Below are positions 1-8,160 of a stretch of DNA of 33,460 nt, piece by piece. The stretch comes from JAKPPT01 sp964630305 (GTDB lineage: Bacteria > Spirochaetota > Spirochaetia > Treponematales > UBA12059): NCBI GenBank assembly GCA_964630305.1, contig CAZVTR010000029.1, positions 1 through 33,460 of the forward strand, given 5' to 3'. The position numbers and the translations under genes are program-made. Under the pieces are notes generated by a model. That model saw only the letters and a program-made list of their open reading frames with translations, had not been told where the DNA came from and made no database searches. Position 1 is the first letter of the stretch. Each line of letters begins with the position of its first letter.

Positions 1-135
1 CGATTTATGGGGTTTAGAGAGTTAGGTTTTAGCGAAGATTCGTTATTTAAAATGTCACTATTTTTTAATTTTAGTGAATATTTTACATCGTATCCACCTG
101 CTATTGCTGGATTCAAAATACGATTTTTATATTAA
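1..135 (+). CDS. C-terminal end of a probable outer-membrane beta-barrel protein (5' truncated by window)
   Basis: Frame 1 is open from the first base to a TAA at 133-135, giving 44 residues with no start inside the window. The peptide is rich in aromatics and ends in GFKIRFLY. That alternating hydrophobic strand with a terminal aromatic and a Gly a few residues earlier is the usual C-terminal signal of outer-membrane barrels. The next genes on the same strand also encode exported envelope proteins, which fits. The family cannot be named from 44 residues. An accidental open stretch is possible, but the composition and the ending argue against it. Confidence 0.55.
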   Translation, partial: RFMGFRELGFSEDSLFKMSLFFNFSEYFTSYPPAIAGFKIRFLY

Positions 136-242
136 TGAATAAACAAAAATATATTTTTAAAGTGAATATTTCTACAAAAATACTAGAAAAACACTTAGTA
201 GTACAGTATCATATATTATTGTAGCGCTATCAGGGGGCAGTA
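136..242 (+). promoter_or_regulatory. AT-rich leader ahead of the secreted-protein cluster
   Basis: This 107-bp gap is strongly AT-rich. It ends with a GGGGGCAG ribosome binding site at about 233-240, just upstream of the ATG at 243. TATATT/TATTGT-like boxes lie near 211-222, but no convincing -35 pairs with them at 16-18 bp, so a promoter here is only likely. No hairpin terminator for the preceding gene is obvious. Confidence 0.35.
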
Positions 243-689
243 ATGAAAAAAGTGTTATTAGTACTCTTTGCTGTTCTGGTGTGTAAGCTTTTTGCGCAAT
301 CAGCTGTTTTTTTCGATGAAATTCTTAGCAGTAAGCAGATAACTTTTAGCCAGGCAGCATATCTTGTTTTTGTTGGAAATGGTGAATATCAGGATACCGT
401 AAAACAAGAGGTGGTTTTTGAGGAAGCTCTCAAACGAAAGTGGATTAGTCAGACTGACAAACCTGATAAACCAATAACAGCAGCACAGTTTGCCTATCTT
501 GTTATGGAAGCATTTGGATTTAAAGGCGGGCTCATGTATACGCTATTTCCCGGTCCGCGGTATGGATTTAGAGAACTTGTTTTTAAAGGCCTAATTCCCA
601 TAACCATGGATCCGCAAGCGCTGGTTTCAGGAAATTTGGCATTACGAGTAGTTCGCATCGCTGCTGAATTAAAGGGGCTGGATAAATGA
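243..689 (+). CDS. small secreted protein of unknown function
   Basis: This encodes 148 residues beginning with a clear signal peptide (MKKVLLVLFAVLVCKLFAQ), with predicted cleavage after residue 19 or so. The mature part has two similar helical segments (around SFSQAAYLVFVGNGEY and ITAAQFAYLVMEAFG) separated by about 45 residues. This is reminiscent of the paired helices of S-layer-homology-like or other internally repeated domains, but the canonical motifs are not convincing. A strong ribosome binding site (GGGGGCAG) supports the start. The stop overlaps the start of the next gene (ATGA, 686-689), so the two are translationally coupled and probably act in the same envelope compartment. I do not recognise the family. 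Confidence 0.8.
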   Translation: MKKVLLVLFAVLVCKLFAQSAVFFDEILSSKQITFSQAAYLVFVGNGEYQDTVKQEVVFEEALKRKWISQTDKPDKPITAAQFAYLVMEAFGFKGGLMYTLFPGPRYGFRELVFKGLIPITMDPQALVSGNLALRVVRIAAELKGLDK

Positions 690-1879
690 AATATAAAAGT
701 ATCAGTGTAATTGTACTATTATGCCTTGCAGTGGTTTCATTTGCGGGAGATTTTGGTATTACTATCAGCAATACAACGGTATACCGCTACACTGCAGATT
801 GGAATATCAGTCAGACTAATCGGGCGCTGCTCTGGATAAGTCTGCCAATAACTGCAAATACTAATTTTTATGTGTCTGGATTTTATGAATTTGCTGGAGA
901 CTTCAGCACCGCTTCTAATGCATATACACCATACCGTTTTGATGTTGGTCTGACGTATTTTTCTTATAAGCCGGCGCTGAGCACGTCTCTTTTGACATTC
1001 ATGATGGGAAGGCTTGAAACAACCGATATTACTGCTTCTATATACAGCGGATCATATGATGGACTGTCATTGAATATTTTAACTGGGAATTCTCGATTCG
1101 ATATACAGGTTGGATATTTAGGTTTGCTCTATAAAAATGACGTGCTCATTTTGGTTGATGATGATGACATTGCCTCATTTACCGATGACACAAAATACTT
1201 TGTGAATCCTCGTTTACTTGCCATGTTTGGCTATAGAGTCGATGATTTTTTAAAGGGCTTTGATATTGGTTTTGAGTTCTGGTCACAGTTCGATCTTGAT
1301 CCTGCCGGGACACCCACGCATTCTCTGTATTATGAGCCGCGATGTGTATGGCGTATCAGTAACTATTTTACGCTGAGCGGTTTTGGTATTTTATCAATGA
1401 TTATTAATCCGGAAATAGCTCTCGGATATGCGTATGGTGCAGAATTTTCTGCCAGTATTCCCTCGTTTTTACGCTCTACACTTTCTATTAAACTTTTTAC
1501 ATCCGGCGGCACTGCTGGTGATTTTATATCATATGCTCCGATACGGCTTTCATCGGTTTCTCTCTATGCAAGTGGTATTTACAGCGATGCGAGTGCAATC
1601 AGTGCAAAATTTTCGTTTGCTCCGCTTCCAACAATGATTTTTGCATTTCATAGCGATATACTTCTTCGTGAGGGAACAGTCATTCCTGCCGGTTATGCGC
1701 CAAATTCAGAAAGTTTAGTTATTGGCAGTGAATATGGCATTCAATTTGTTTGGCAGGCAGCAAGTGATATTGCTCTCCTTGCTGGGGGAGGAGTTTTTGT
1801 TCCTAATACACTCGGTGCCTATCCAGCAGATGCACCTCACGAATGGCAGGTTCTGTTGAATTGTGTGTTAAATTTTTAA
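686..1879 (+). CDS. probable outer-membrane beta-barrel protein
   Basis: This encodes 397 residues. It has a signal peptide (MKYKSISVIVLLCLAVVSFA) followed by a protein made of alternating short hydrophobic/aromatic strands with Gly and Ser turns, no long hydrophobic helix, and a C-terminus ending in CVLNF. That layout is typical of spirochaetal outer-membrane barrels. Asp-rich turns occur around residues 156-160 (VDDDD), perhaps a cation-binding or extracellular loop. The ATG lies inside the stop of the upstream secreted protein, and the FecR-domain gene follows after 17 bp, so the three form one operon. The barrel topology is inferred from residue pattern only, and no specific transporter or porin family is recognisable. 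Confidence 0.75.
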   Translation: MKYKSISVIVLLCLAVVSFAGDFGITISNTTVYRYTADWNISQTNRALLWISLPITANTNFYVSGFYEFAGDFSTASNAYTPYRFDVGLTYFSYKPALSTSLLTFMMGRLETTDITASIYSGSYDGLSLNILTGNSRFDIQVGYLGLLYKNDVLILVDDDDIASFTDDTKYFVNPRLLAMFGYRVDDFLKGFDIGFEFWSQFDLDPAGTPTHSLYYEPRCVWRISNYFTLSGFGILSMIINPEIALGYAYGAEFSASIPSFLRSTLSIKLFTSGGTAGDFISYAPIRLSSVSLYASGIYSDASAISAKFSFAPLPTMIFAFHSDILLREGTVIPAGYAPNSESLVIGSEYGIQFVWQAASDIALLAGGGVFVPNTLGAYPADAPHEWQVLLNCVLNF

Positions 1880-1896
1880 AGCAATGGAGGAAGATT

Positions 1897-2592
1897 ATGT
1901 ATAAAAAAGTTTGCATGGTGTTTCTTTTACTGATGTTAATTGGAGTAACAGCACTCTCTGCGCAAAATAAACCGTTACAGGCTGCTATTAGTAAACTTGC
2001 TGGTAAAGTTGAGGTTCAGCTTCCCGGTAAAGACTGGAGACTAGCAAAAGAAGGAGAGCTCCTCCCTAAAGGAACCATGATATCAACCGGGTTTAAAAGC
2101 TCTGCTGTGCTGACTGTCAGCAACAGCACTATTTTAGTAAAACCTGTTACTCGTATGAAACTTGAAGATATCGTACAGACTCAGAGCGGCACGAGCACAC
2201 AGGTGTATCTTTCTACAGGAAAACTTTCGGTAGAGGTAAGCCCTCAGCAGAATCAAACAACAGATTTTACCGTATCGAGCCCTACAGCAACTGCATCCGT
2301 TCGGGGTACAGCGTTCGATTTTGATGGAGTCATGCTCATTGTTCACCATGGTGTTGTGGAATTTAAAAATGGCGCAGGACAGGTTCGCCAGGTGGCACAG
2401 CAGCAAGTGTCATTTGTATCTGCTGAAGGCAGTGTTTCCGTTCCGGCATTTGTAACCGATACGCAGATGCCAGCAGTATTAACTGAAGTTTTACAGCAGC
2501 AACAGGTAACTGATTTTTATAACTATTTTTCTACGTTTGTTCCTGCTGTGTCTATTGGCACTGGTGCAGTTGTAATATTTACACTGCAATGA
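1897..2592 (+). CDS. secreted FecR-domain protein
   Basis: This encodes 231 residues when started at the ATG at 1897, preceded by GGAGGAAG. An upstream in-frame start at 1843 would extend into the barrel gene and displace the signal peptide, so I rejected it. The signal peptide is residues 1-22 (ending ALSAQ). Residues 30-150 match the FecR periplasmic fold: a K(V/E)EVQLPGKDW opening, a G-T-x-I-S-T-G-F-K-S-S core, and the SPTATASVRGTAFDF segment with the near-invariant VRGT. Classical FecR is a membrane anti-sigma regulator, whereas this one is exported and has no N-terminal cytoplasmic part or sigma factor nearby. It more likely belongs to the structural/surface FecR proteins common in spirochaetes. 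The C-terminus (from about residue 185) is Gln/Val-rich and unrecognised. Confidence 0.85.
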   Translation: MYKKVCMVFLLLMLIGVTALSAQNKPLQAAISKLAGKVEVQLPGKDWRLAKEGELLPKGTMISTGFKSSAVLTVSNSTILVKPVTRMKLEDIVQTQSGTSTQVYLSTGKLSVEVSPQQNQTTDFTVSSPTATASVRGTAFDFDGVMLIVHHGVVEFKNGAGQVRQVAQQQVSFVSAEGSVSVPAFVTDTQMPAVLTEVLQQQQVTDFYNYFSTFVPAVSIGTGAVVIFTLQ

Positions 2593-2617
2593 TGATCCAT
2601 TGAAGTGGTGTTATAAT

Positions 2618-2648
2618 AAAAAAGGAGCTCAGAGCGAGCTCCTTTTTT
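2618..2648. terminator. bidirectional hairpin terminator between FecR gene and acyl-CoA ligase
   Basis: The stem GGAGCTC (2624-2630) pairs with GAGCTCC (2636-2642) around a 5-nt loop. It is flanked by an A-run on the left and a T-run on the right (2643-2650). The A/T tails let it end transcription from both convergent genes. Confidence 0.85.
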
Positions 2649-2687
2649 TTAGTTCTGCTGGTTTGCTATGTCATTGCATTAACTTAA

Positions 2688-4598
2688 TTATTCTTCAAAT
2701 AAGTCATCTATCTCTTTTTTATAGAGTTCATTGATAACATGGCGTTTAACTTCCTGTTTCGCGGAGAGTTCGCGGTCAACCTCAAATGGTTTTAAGAGCA
2801 GTTTAAACTTAAATATTCGTTCAAAGCCTCTGAATCCGTTTTTAATATTAATAAGGCTGTTAATTTCATAGTCAATCAATTCGCGAATTTCTGGCTGGTT
2901 AATCAATTCTTCATAGTCATAGAAAGGAATATTGTTATCTTTAGCCCACTGAATAACCATATCCTGATCGGGAATTATTAAGGCAGCAAGATATTTTTTA
3001 TCCTGCCCAAGAATAACAGCCTGCTTGATATAAGGACTTTCTTTGAGCTTGTTTTCAAGCGGAACTGGTTCTACATTTTCGCCGCCGCGCAGCACGATTG
3101 TGTCTTTAGCGCGTCCGGTGAGTTTTAGTTCGTTGTTTTTTGTCAGCATGCCGATATCGCCAGAATTGAACCAGCCGTCGGCATCTATAACCTTTTTAGT
3201 AAGATCGGGTTTTTTGTAGTAACCCTGCATAACCTGCGGTCCCCGGATAAGCACAATGCCTTTTTTGCCGTGCCCCAGCGTTTTGCCATGGTCATCGACA
3301 ATTTTAACTTCGGTGCCATCGAGCGGAGCGCCAACGGTACCAATAACCGGTCTTCGATGTGCGCGCAGCGTAACAACTGGAGCAGTTTCTGTGAGCCCGT
3401 AGCCTTCGAGAATTTTTATGCCAATGGCATCAAAAAAGGTATCGACATTGTAGGGGAGGGCGCCGCCGCCGGAAATCCCTGCAACAAATTTCCCTCCCAG
3501 TTTTGCCTTAATTTTTGTAAACACAAGAATTTCCGCAAGGCCGCGGAGCGGCGCAAGACCGATAAATGGCAAGAGCGCAATAAGTACATCAAATATTCGT
3601 GCGCGGAGGCCATAGTTTGGCAGCCGTCCCAGGAGCAAGTTCCTAAAATTAGCCCAATCCTTGCTCACTCCAACAAAAAAATTAAACATTTTTTGCTTAA
3701 ATTGATTCTGCTGTCGTATATTGCGGTATACCCCTTCAAGCACCGATTCCCAAATTCGCGGTACACTGACCATCCATTGGGGCTTAATAGCTACGAGATC
3801 TGCAAGCATAATTTGCCCGACTGGTTTTGAATAGGCAATAGAAGCACCAACACCAATAATGGCATAGTCTACAGCTCGTTCAAGCGAATGCCAGATTGGC
3901 AAAACCGAAAGCCAGATTTGCCCTTCTTTAATGCGAATGCGTTTGGGGAAGGCTTCGATTTGATGGAGAAAATTGCGATGACAGAGCATAACGCCTTTGG
4001 GTTCACCAGTAGTTCCTGACGTAAAGATAATGGTTACCGTATCAGTGGTTTTACCCAGCGCTACTTCGCGCTCATATTCTCCCAGGTTAGTTTTGCGACG
4101 TGCAGTACCTTTTTCAAAAAGCTCAGCATACGTGTGTATGGTTAGTCCTACCGCTTGTGCGGCTTTTTGCACTGTCTCTCCTGGCGGATCAATGCAAATA
4201 ATTGTAGTCAAGAGCGGCATGCTGTCTTTGCGTGCAATAATCTTTTGTATCTGCCGCTCATTTTCAGTAATACAGTACTTGCATTCACTAAAAGAAAGGA
4301 TAAACGCTATATCCTGTTCAATCGTATCACAGCCGCGTGGTACATCGATTGCACCAAGACCGGTTACAGCAAGATCGCAGATGAGCCATTCTTTCCGGTT
4401 GTCAGAAATAAAACCAATATTGTCGCCGCGCTTTAAGCCAATTTCCAGGAACCCTGCTGCAAGTGTGGCAACTTCTTCTGCCATTTCGCGATAGGTTGTG
4501 GGAGAAAAGTCTTTCCCGTTTTTTTTGCTATATTGCATCACCATTTCTGGAATTGTCTGAGCTTTTTCCAAAAAAAGCTGAGGGATAGTCTCTGCCAT
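2688..4598 (-). CDS. fadD: long-chain fatty acid--CoA ligase (AMP-forming)
   Basis: This encodes 636 residues, full length for the long-chain acyl-CoA synthetase branch. These enzymes activate fatty acids with ATP and CoA through an acyl-adenylate. The AMP-binding P-loop TSGTTGEPKG sits at about residues 193-202, followed by the A5-type GYGLTETAPV motif, the GWFNSGDIG motif with its ATP-ribose-binding Asp, and the LTGRAKD hinge. The late GGENVEP segment replaces the usual GGKNVxP. The start has a good ribosome binding site (AAGGAAGG) and a readable promoter upstream. There is no signal peptide, so the enzyme is cytoplasmic, possibly membrane associated. Transcription is monocistronic between two terminators. 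The exact chain length preference and the choice between fadD-like paralogues cannot be read. Confidence 0.93.
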   Translation of the reverse strand: MAETIPQLFLEKAQTIPEMVMQYSKKNGKDFSPTTYREMAEEVATLAAGFLEIGLKRGDNIGFISDNRKEWLICDLAVTGLGAIDVPRGCDTIEQDIAFILSFSECKYCITENERQIQKIIARKDSMPLLTTIICIDPPGETVQKAAQAVGLTIHTYAELFEKGTARRKTNLGEYEREVALGKTTDTVTIIFTSGTTGEPKGVMLCHRNFLHQIEAFPKRIRIKEGQIWLSVLPIWHSLERAVDYAIIGVGASIAYSKPVGQIMLADLVAIKPQWMVSVPRIWESVLEGVYRNIRQQNQFKQKMFNFFVGVSKDWANFRNLLLGRLPNYGLRARIFDVLIALLPFIGLAPLRGLAEILVFTKIKAKLGGKFVAGISGGGALPYNVDTFFDAIGIKILEGYGLTETAPVVTLRAHRRPVIGTVGAPLDGTEVKIVDDHGKTLGHGKKGIVLIRGPQVMQGYYKKPDLTKKVIDADGWFNSGDIGMLTKNNELKLTGRAKDTIVLRGGENVEPVPLENKLKESPYIKQAVILGQDKKYLAALIIPDQDMVIQWAKDNNIPFYDYEELINQPEIRELIDYEINSLINIKNGFRGFERIFKFKLLLKPFEVDRELSAKQEVKRHVINELYKKEIDDLFEE

Positions 4599-4628
4599 AG
4601 GTAACCTTCCTTAAAAAACTTTAGATTG

Positions 4629-4657
4629 ATTATAAAGTATCTCGCTGGTTTTTACAA
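4629..4657 (-). promoter_or_regulatory. sigma-70-type promoter of the acyl-CoA ligase gene
   Basis: On the minus strand, -35 TTGTAA (4657-4652) and a perfect -10 TATAAT (4634-4629) are separated by exactly 17 bp. The expected start near 4622 leaves a leader of about 23 nt that contains the ribosome binding site. Confidence 0.75.
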
Positions 4658-4680
4658 TATTACAAAAATGCAAATAATGT

Positions 4681-4706
4681 AAAAAAGTCACTGATGGGGC
4701 AGTGTC
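4681..4706 (-). terminator. hairpin terminator after aat
   Basis: On the minus strand a short stem (CACTG/CAGTG, extended by one mismatch and one G-C pair, loop CCCCAT) is followed by six T residues directly after the aat stop codon. The stem is short, so efficiency is uncertain. Confidence 0.5.
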
Positions 4707-4707
4707 A

Positions 4708-5454
4708 TCAAGCTTGTGAATTGAAAAACGTATTCCAGGCAGAAGACAGCGGATAATTTTTCCAGAGTTTATTCCAGTTTCCCCGCCGGGTAGGCGCAGT
4801 GAGTGCCTGCTCTAAAAGGCTAAAGTAAACTTTTCGGGGTATCGATTCACCGCCTAAACTTGCAAGGTGATGCGTTTCCATCTGGCAGTCGATAAGGGTA
4901 AATCCTTCATCGATGAGGCGCCAGACAAATGGAATAAATGCCAGCTTTGAAGCATCATCGACAAGGCTGAACATCGATTCGCCAAAAAATATCGATCCCA
5001 GATTTACGCCATATAAGCCGCCGACGAGGCTCTTGCCGTCCCAGAGTTCGACACTATGCGCAAATCCTAGTTTATGGAGCTTGGTATATGCCTTTATCAT
5101 GTCCGGATTTATCCAGGTTCCGTCCTGCCCGGGCCGATACATGCTGGCGCAAGCATGAATCACATCCGAGAAAGCCTTATCGACAGTTCGCGTGTACTGT
5201 TTTTTTTTAAGGAGCTTTCGCATTGTTTTTGAGACATGCAGTTTCTCCGGAAACAGCACGAATCTGGGGTTCAAAGACCACCAGAGAATTGGATGCTCAT
5301 CGGAGTACCAAGCAAATATTCCCTGGCTATAGGCGGAAAGTAAATAATCGGGGGTAAGCATGCCCCCGGCGCTTATTATTTCGGGATCATCATCGCGAAT
5401 CGTGGGAAACTCGATATATGAAAAATCTTTTAGCCAATCGTAGGTATAGTTCAT
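4708..5454 (-). CDS. aat: leucyl/phenylalanyl-tRNA--protein transferase
   Basis: This encodes 248 residues. The enzyme moves Leu or Phe from aminoacyl-tRNA onto proteins with N-terminal Lys or Arg, creating primary N-degrons. Family motifs are plain: SAYSQGIFAWYS and PILWWSLNPR near the N-terminus, then GTWINPDMIKAY, GFAHSVELWDG, VGGLYGVNLGSIFFGESMFS, and the DCQMETHHLASLGGESIPR segment with the conserved CQ...T.HL.S.G. Length is normal. The gene sits 44 bp downstream of clpA and is transcribed with it, so substrate tagging, recognition and unfolding are encoded together. The ribosome binding site is weak, so it may depend on read-through from clpA. A later ATG at residue 32 is unlikely because the preceding region belongs to the family. 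Confidence 0.95.
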   Translation of the reverse strand: MNYTYDWLKDFSYIEFPTIRDDDPEIISAGGMLTPDYLLSAYSQGIFAWYSDEHPILWWSLNPRFVLFPEKLHVSKTMRKLLKKKQYTRTVDKAFSDVIHACASMYRPGQDGTWINPDMIKAYTKLHKLGFAHSVELWDGKSLVGGLYGVNLGSIFFGESMFSLVDDASKLAFIPFVWRLIDEGFTLIDCQMETHHLASLGGESIPRKVYFSLLEQALTAPTRRGNWNKLWKNYPLSSAWNTFFNSQA

Positions 5455-5498
5455 AGACTTAAGCCGGCTGTGTTATACCCTATGGGAAATATATAACC

Positions 5499-7760
5499 TT
5501 AAGCAACAACGGTAATCGCTATTGCATCATCTTTAACATCAACCAATGTCTGACCACCTGCAGTGAGACGCCCAAACAGTACTTCATCGACATACCAGCT
5601 TTTGACGGTATCTTCGACAAGCCTGTTGATGTTCCGTGCTCCAAACTCTTCGCTATAGCCTTTGTCAGCGAGCCAGCGTACCGCTTGCGGTGTTATTTCT
5701 AGCGTAACGTGTTTTTCTGCAAGCTGAAGCCGGAACTCATCGATGGCCTTCATGACGATGCGCTCTATAATTGGTTCTGGGAGGCGGTTGAATCGAATAA
5801 CCGCATCGAGCCTGTTTCTAAACTCTGGAGTAAAGGTTTTTTCGACAGCATCGCTAATCGCGGCATCGGTCTCTTTGCGTTCACCAAAACCGATGAGCGG
5901 TTTCCCTATTTCACGCGCACCGGCATTGCTCGTCATAATGAGAATTACATTGCGAAAATCAGCTCGCCGGCCTTGATTGTCGGTGAGAGTAGCATAGTCC
6001 ATAATCTGGAGGAGAATATTAAACACATCGGGGTGAGCTTTTTCTATCTCATCAAGGAGGAGCACCGCATGCGGTGTTTTGCGGATGGCATCGGTTAAGA
6101 GACCGCCTTCTTCGTAGCCGACATAGCCGGGCGGAGAACCGATGAGTCTGCTCACGGTGTGTTTTTCCTGGTACTCGCTCATGTCAAACCGATGCAGTGT
6201 AACGCCCATAATTTCTGCCAGCTTACGAGCAAGCTCGGTTTTACCGACGCCTGTTGGTCCTACAAACAGGAAGTTTGCAACCGGTTTATCAGGACTGCGG
6301 AAGCCGGCTCTGCTCCGTTTAATGGCTTTTACCACCTGTTCTATAGCGGTGTCCTGGCCAAATACAGCAGCTTTAAGCCGCGTTTCGAGCTGAGCTAGTT
6401 TTTGTGTCTCACTTTCACTCACTGATTTTTCGGGAATGCGCGCCATTTTAGCAACAATTTTTTCAATATCGGATTCCTGTACCGTAATTGTTTCAGTTTC
6501 CGGAAGCCCTTGTTTATACGCATTGATGCGAATCCATGAACCAGTTTCATCAATTGCATCGATGGCTTTATCGGGTAAATGCCGATCGGTTACATAGAGC
6601 GCGGTTAAATTAACAGCAGCTTCGAGCGCTGAATCGGTGTAGGTAACTTTATGAAAAGCTTCATAGCGAGATTTGAGCCCTTTGAGTATTTCCAGCGCTT
6701 CGGCAGTGCTCGGTTCTTCAATATCAATTTTTTGGAAACGCCGCGACAGCGCTCTGTCTTTCTCAAAGACTTTTTTGTATTCATCATATGTTGTAGAACC
6801 GATACATCGCAATTTACCGCTTGTGAGTGCCGGCTTAAACATGTTGGAAGCATCGAGTGTACCGTTGCTTGCCGAGCCAGCTCCAATCATGGTGTGAATT
6901 TCATCGATGTAGAGGATGACATCGTCACGTTTTAAGAGCTCATCAATAACTTTTTTGATTCGCTCTTCAAAATCGCCGCGGAAGCGTGTTCCTGCAAGCA
7001 TGGAACCCATGTCGAGTCGGTATATCGTATAGTTTTTGAGGAGCGGGGGCACAGTGCCGTTAACGATGCGCTGAGCAAGTCCTTCCGTAATTGCGGTTTT
7101 ACCGACGCCTGCCTCGCCAACATGAATGGGATTATTCTTAATTCGGCGACAGAGCACCTGGATCGTGCGCTCTATTTCTTCTTCGCGGCCAATAACCGGA
7201 TCAAGTTTGCCTTCTTGCGCTAGCTTTGTCAGGTTAGTGGTAAAGCGCTCAAGGATATTTCCCCGACTAGTCTGCTGTGAATCTCCCTCATCTGCATCCT
7301 GTTCCGAGCCTTCCTCTGAGTAGTCTTCGCTCATGTCCTCAAAGTTGCTGTGCGAAATGACTTCGAGGAGCTGGAGCCTGTTAACGCCAGCTTTGCGGAG
7401 ATAGTAGGCCGAATAGTTTTTTTCTTCGTCAAAGATACTCACAAGCACTTCTGGGATTCCGACTTCGTCTTTGCCGGCATTCTGGGACTGAAGCACAGCC
7501 CGCTCTATTACATTTTGAAATCCCGTAGTCTGTACCGGTTCTCTATCCTTTACCTGAGGTATTTTCTGTTCAAAATAGGTTTCCATTCCTCTGATAATAT
7601 GATCGATATTAACAGAGCATGCTTCGAGAATCGATCTTACTTCTGGGAACGATAGAGCAGCATAGAGCAGATGTTCTGGTGTGAGATATTCATGGTTGCG
7701 GATTTTAGCTTCGTTATATGCTGCATTAAATATTGCTTGTACTTGCGCACTAACTTTCAT
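5499..7760 (-). CDS. clpA: ATP-dependent Clp protease ATP-binding subunit ClpA
   Basis: This encodes 753 residues, the usual ClpA length. It is the AAA+ unfoldase that feeds substrates to ClpP. Order: Clp N-domain (1-140, with the paired Clp_N repeats), an acidic linker (about 141-165, EDMSEDYSEE...), D1 AAA+ with Walker A GEAGVGKT at about 215-222 and Walker B VILYIDEIH, and D2 with GPTGVGKT, AVLLLDEIEKAHPDVFN and sensor-2 GARNINRLVED. The LIGF element in D2 is the ClpP-docking loop. No ClpB/ClpC-type middle coiled coil is present, which separates it from those paralogues. It starts 6 bp after clpS with GAAGAGGG as ribosome binding site. The acidic linker is more charged than I would expect but may only be a spacer. 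ClpP itself is not in the window. Confidence 0.95.
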   Translation of the reverse strand: MKVSAQVQAIFNAAYNEAKIRNHEYLTPEHLLYAALSFPEVRSILEACSVNIDHIIRGMETYFEQKIPQVKDREPVQTTGFQNVIERAVLQSQNAGKDEVGIPEVLVSIFDEEKNYSAYYLRKAGVNRLQLLEVISHSNFEDMSEDYSEEGSEQDADEGDSQQTSRGNILERFTTNLTKLAQEGKLDPVIGREEEIERTIQVLCRRIKNNPIHVGEAGVGKTAITEGLAQRIVNGTVPPLLKNYTIYRLDMGSMLAGTRFRGDFEERIKKVIDELLKRDDVILYIDEIHTMIGAGSASNGTLDASNMFKPALTSGKLRCIGSTTYDEYKKVFEKDRALSRRFQKIDIEEPSTAEALEILKGLKSRYEAFHKVTYTDSALEAAVNLTALYVTDRHLPDKAIDAIDETGSWIRINAYKQGLPETETITVQESDIEKIVAKMARIPEKSVSESETQKLAQLETRLKAAVFGQDTAIEQVVKAIKRSRAGFRSPDKPVANFLFVGPTGVGKTELARKLAEIMGVTLHRFDMSEYQEKHTVSRLIGSPPGYVGYEEGGLLTDAIRKTPHAVLLLDEIEKAHPDVFNILLQIMDYATLTDNQGRRADFRNVILIMTSNAGAREIGKPLIGFGERKETDAAISDAVEKTFTPEFRNRLDAVIRFNRLPEPIIERIVMKAIDEFRLQLAEKHVTLEITPQAVRWLADKGYSEEFGARNINRLVEDTVKSWYVDEVLFGRLTAGGQTLVDVKDDAIAITVVA

Positions 7761-7766
7761 AGTAAT

Positions 7767-8078
7767 TTATACCCTCTTCATGATGCATTTAAGTGGATAA
7801 CCCTCTGCTCGTGCTCGAGTATGCACTTCATTGATTTTTGTTGATGCAATATCATAGGTATATACCCCAACTACTGCACGTCCTGTCGTATGGACGAGCA
7901 GCATGAGCCGTGTTGCCTCCACAGGATTTTTGTGAAAAATGCTTATGAGCATATCCACAACAAAATCCATGGGAGTAAAATCGTCATTGAGCATGATAAC
8001 CTCATACTCTTCAGGAAAAGCATGGTCAAGCTCTTCTCCTTCGAGTACTGAGGTTGAACTGTCGGTCTGTACACTCAC
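7767..8078 (-). CDS. clpS: ATP-dependent Clp protease adaptor ClpS
   Basis: This encodes 103 residues. ClpS binds N-end-rule residues and delivers the substrates to ClpA. The N-degron pocket is intact: N31-D32-D33 in LNDDFTPMDFV, Met37, and H63 in LMLLVHTTGRAVVGVYT. A flexible acidic N-terminus of about 24 residues precedes the core, as in the family. The start is GTG at 8078-8076. No Shine-Dalgarno is visible, and a possible promoter places its -10 only 8 bases from the GTG. clpA follows at once, so adaptor and unfoldase are made from one mRNA. Confidence 0.93.
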   Translation of the reverse strand: MSVQTDSSTSVLEGEELDHAFPEEYEVIMLNDDFTPMDFVVDMLISIFHKNPVEATRLMLLVHTTGRAVVGVYTYDIASTKINEVHTRARAEGYPLKCIMKRV

Positions 8079-8086
8079 TACTTATT

Positions 8087-8115
8087 AAAATAGCTTTTTT
8101 TTGTTAAAAAAACAA
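8087..8115 (-). promoter_or_regulatory. possible promoter of clpS-clpA-aat, leaderless arrangement
   Basis: On the minus strand, TTGTTT (8115-8110) and TATTTT (8092-8087) are 17 bp apart. Transcription would start about 2-3 nt before the GTG start. Both boxes are weak matches in an A/T-rich stretch, so this is tentative. The T-run just upstream could also be the 3' tail of a weak terminator (AGCAGC/GCTGCT stem, about 8121-8142) for the lipoprotein operon. Confidence 0.35.
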
Positions 8116-8160
8116 GCAGAGCCAAGCAGCAGGGTGCACAGCTGCTAACAAATATTAAGG

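Noticed and set aside
3270..3830. 186-codon plus-strand frame inside the acyl-CoA ligase gene
   Set aside because: It is antisense to a gene with full family motifs, its peptide has no domain character, and it lacks a ribosome binding site.
7170..7340. Acidic linker of ClpA as a fusion or insertion
   Set aside because: It lies at the normal N-domain/D1 boundary, where ClpA linkers vary in charge and length; total length is normal.
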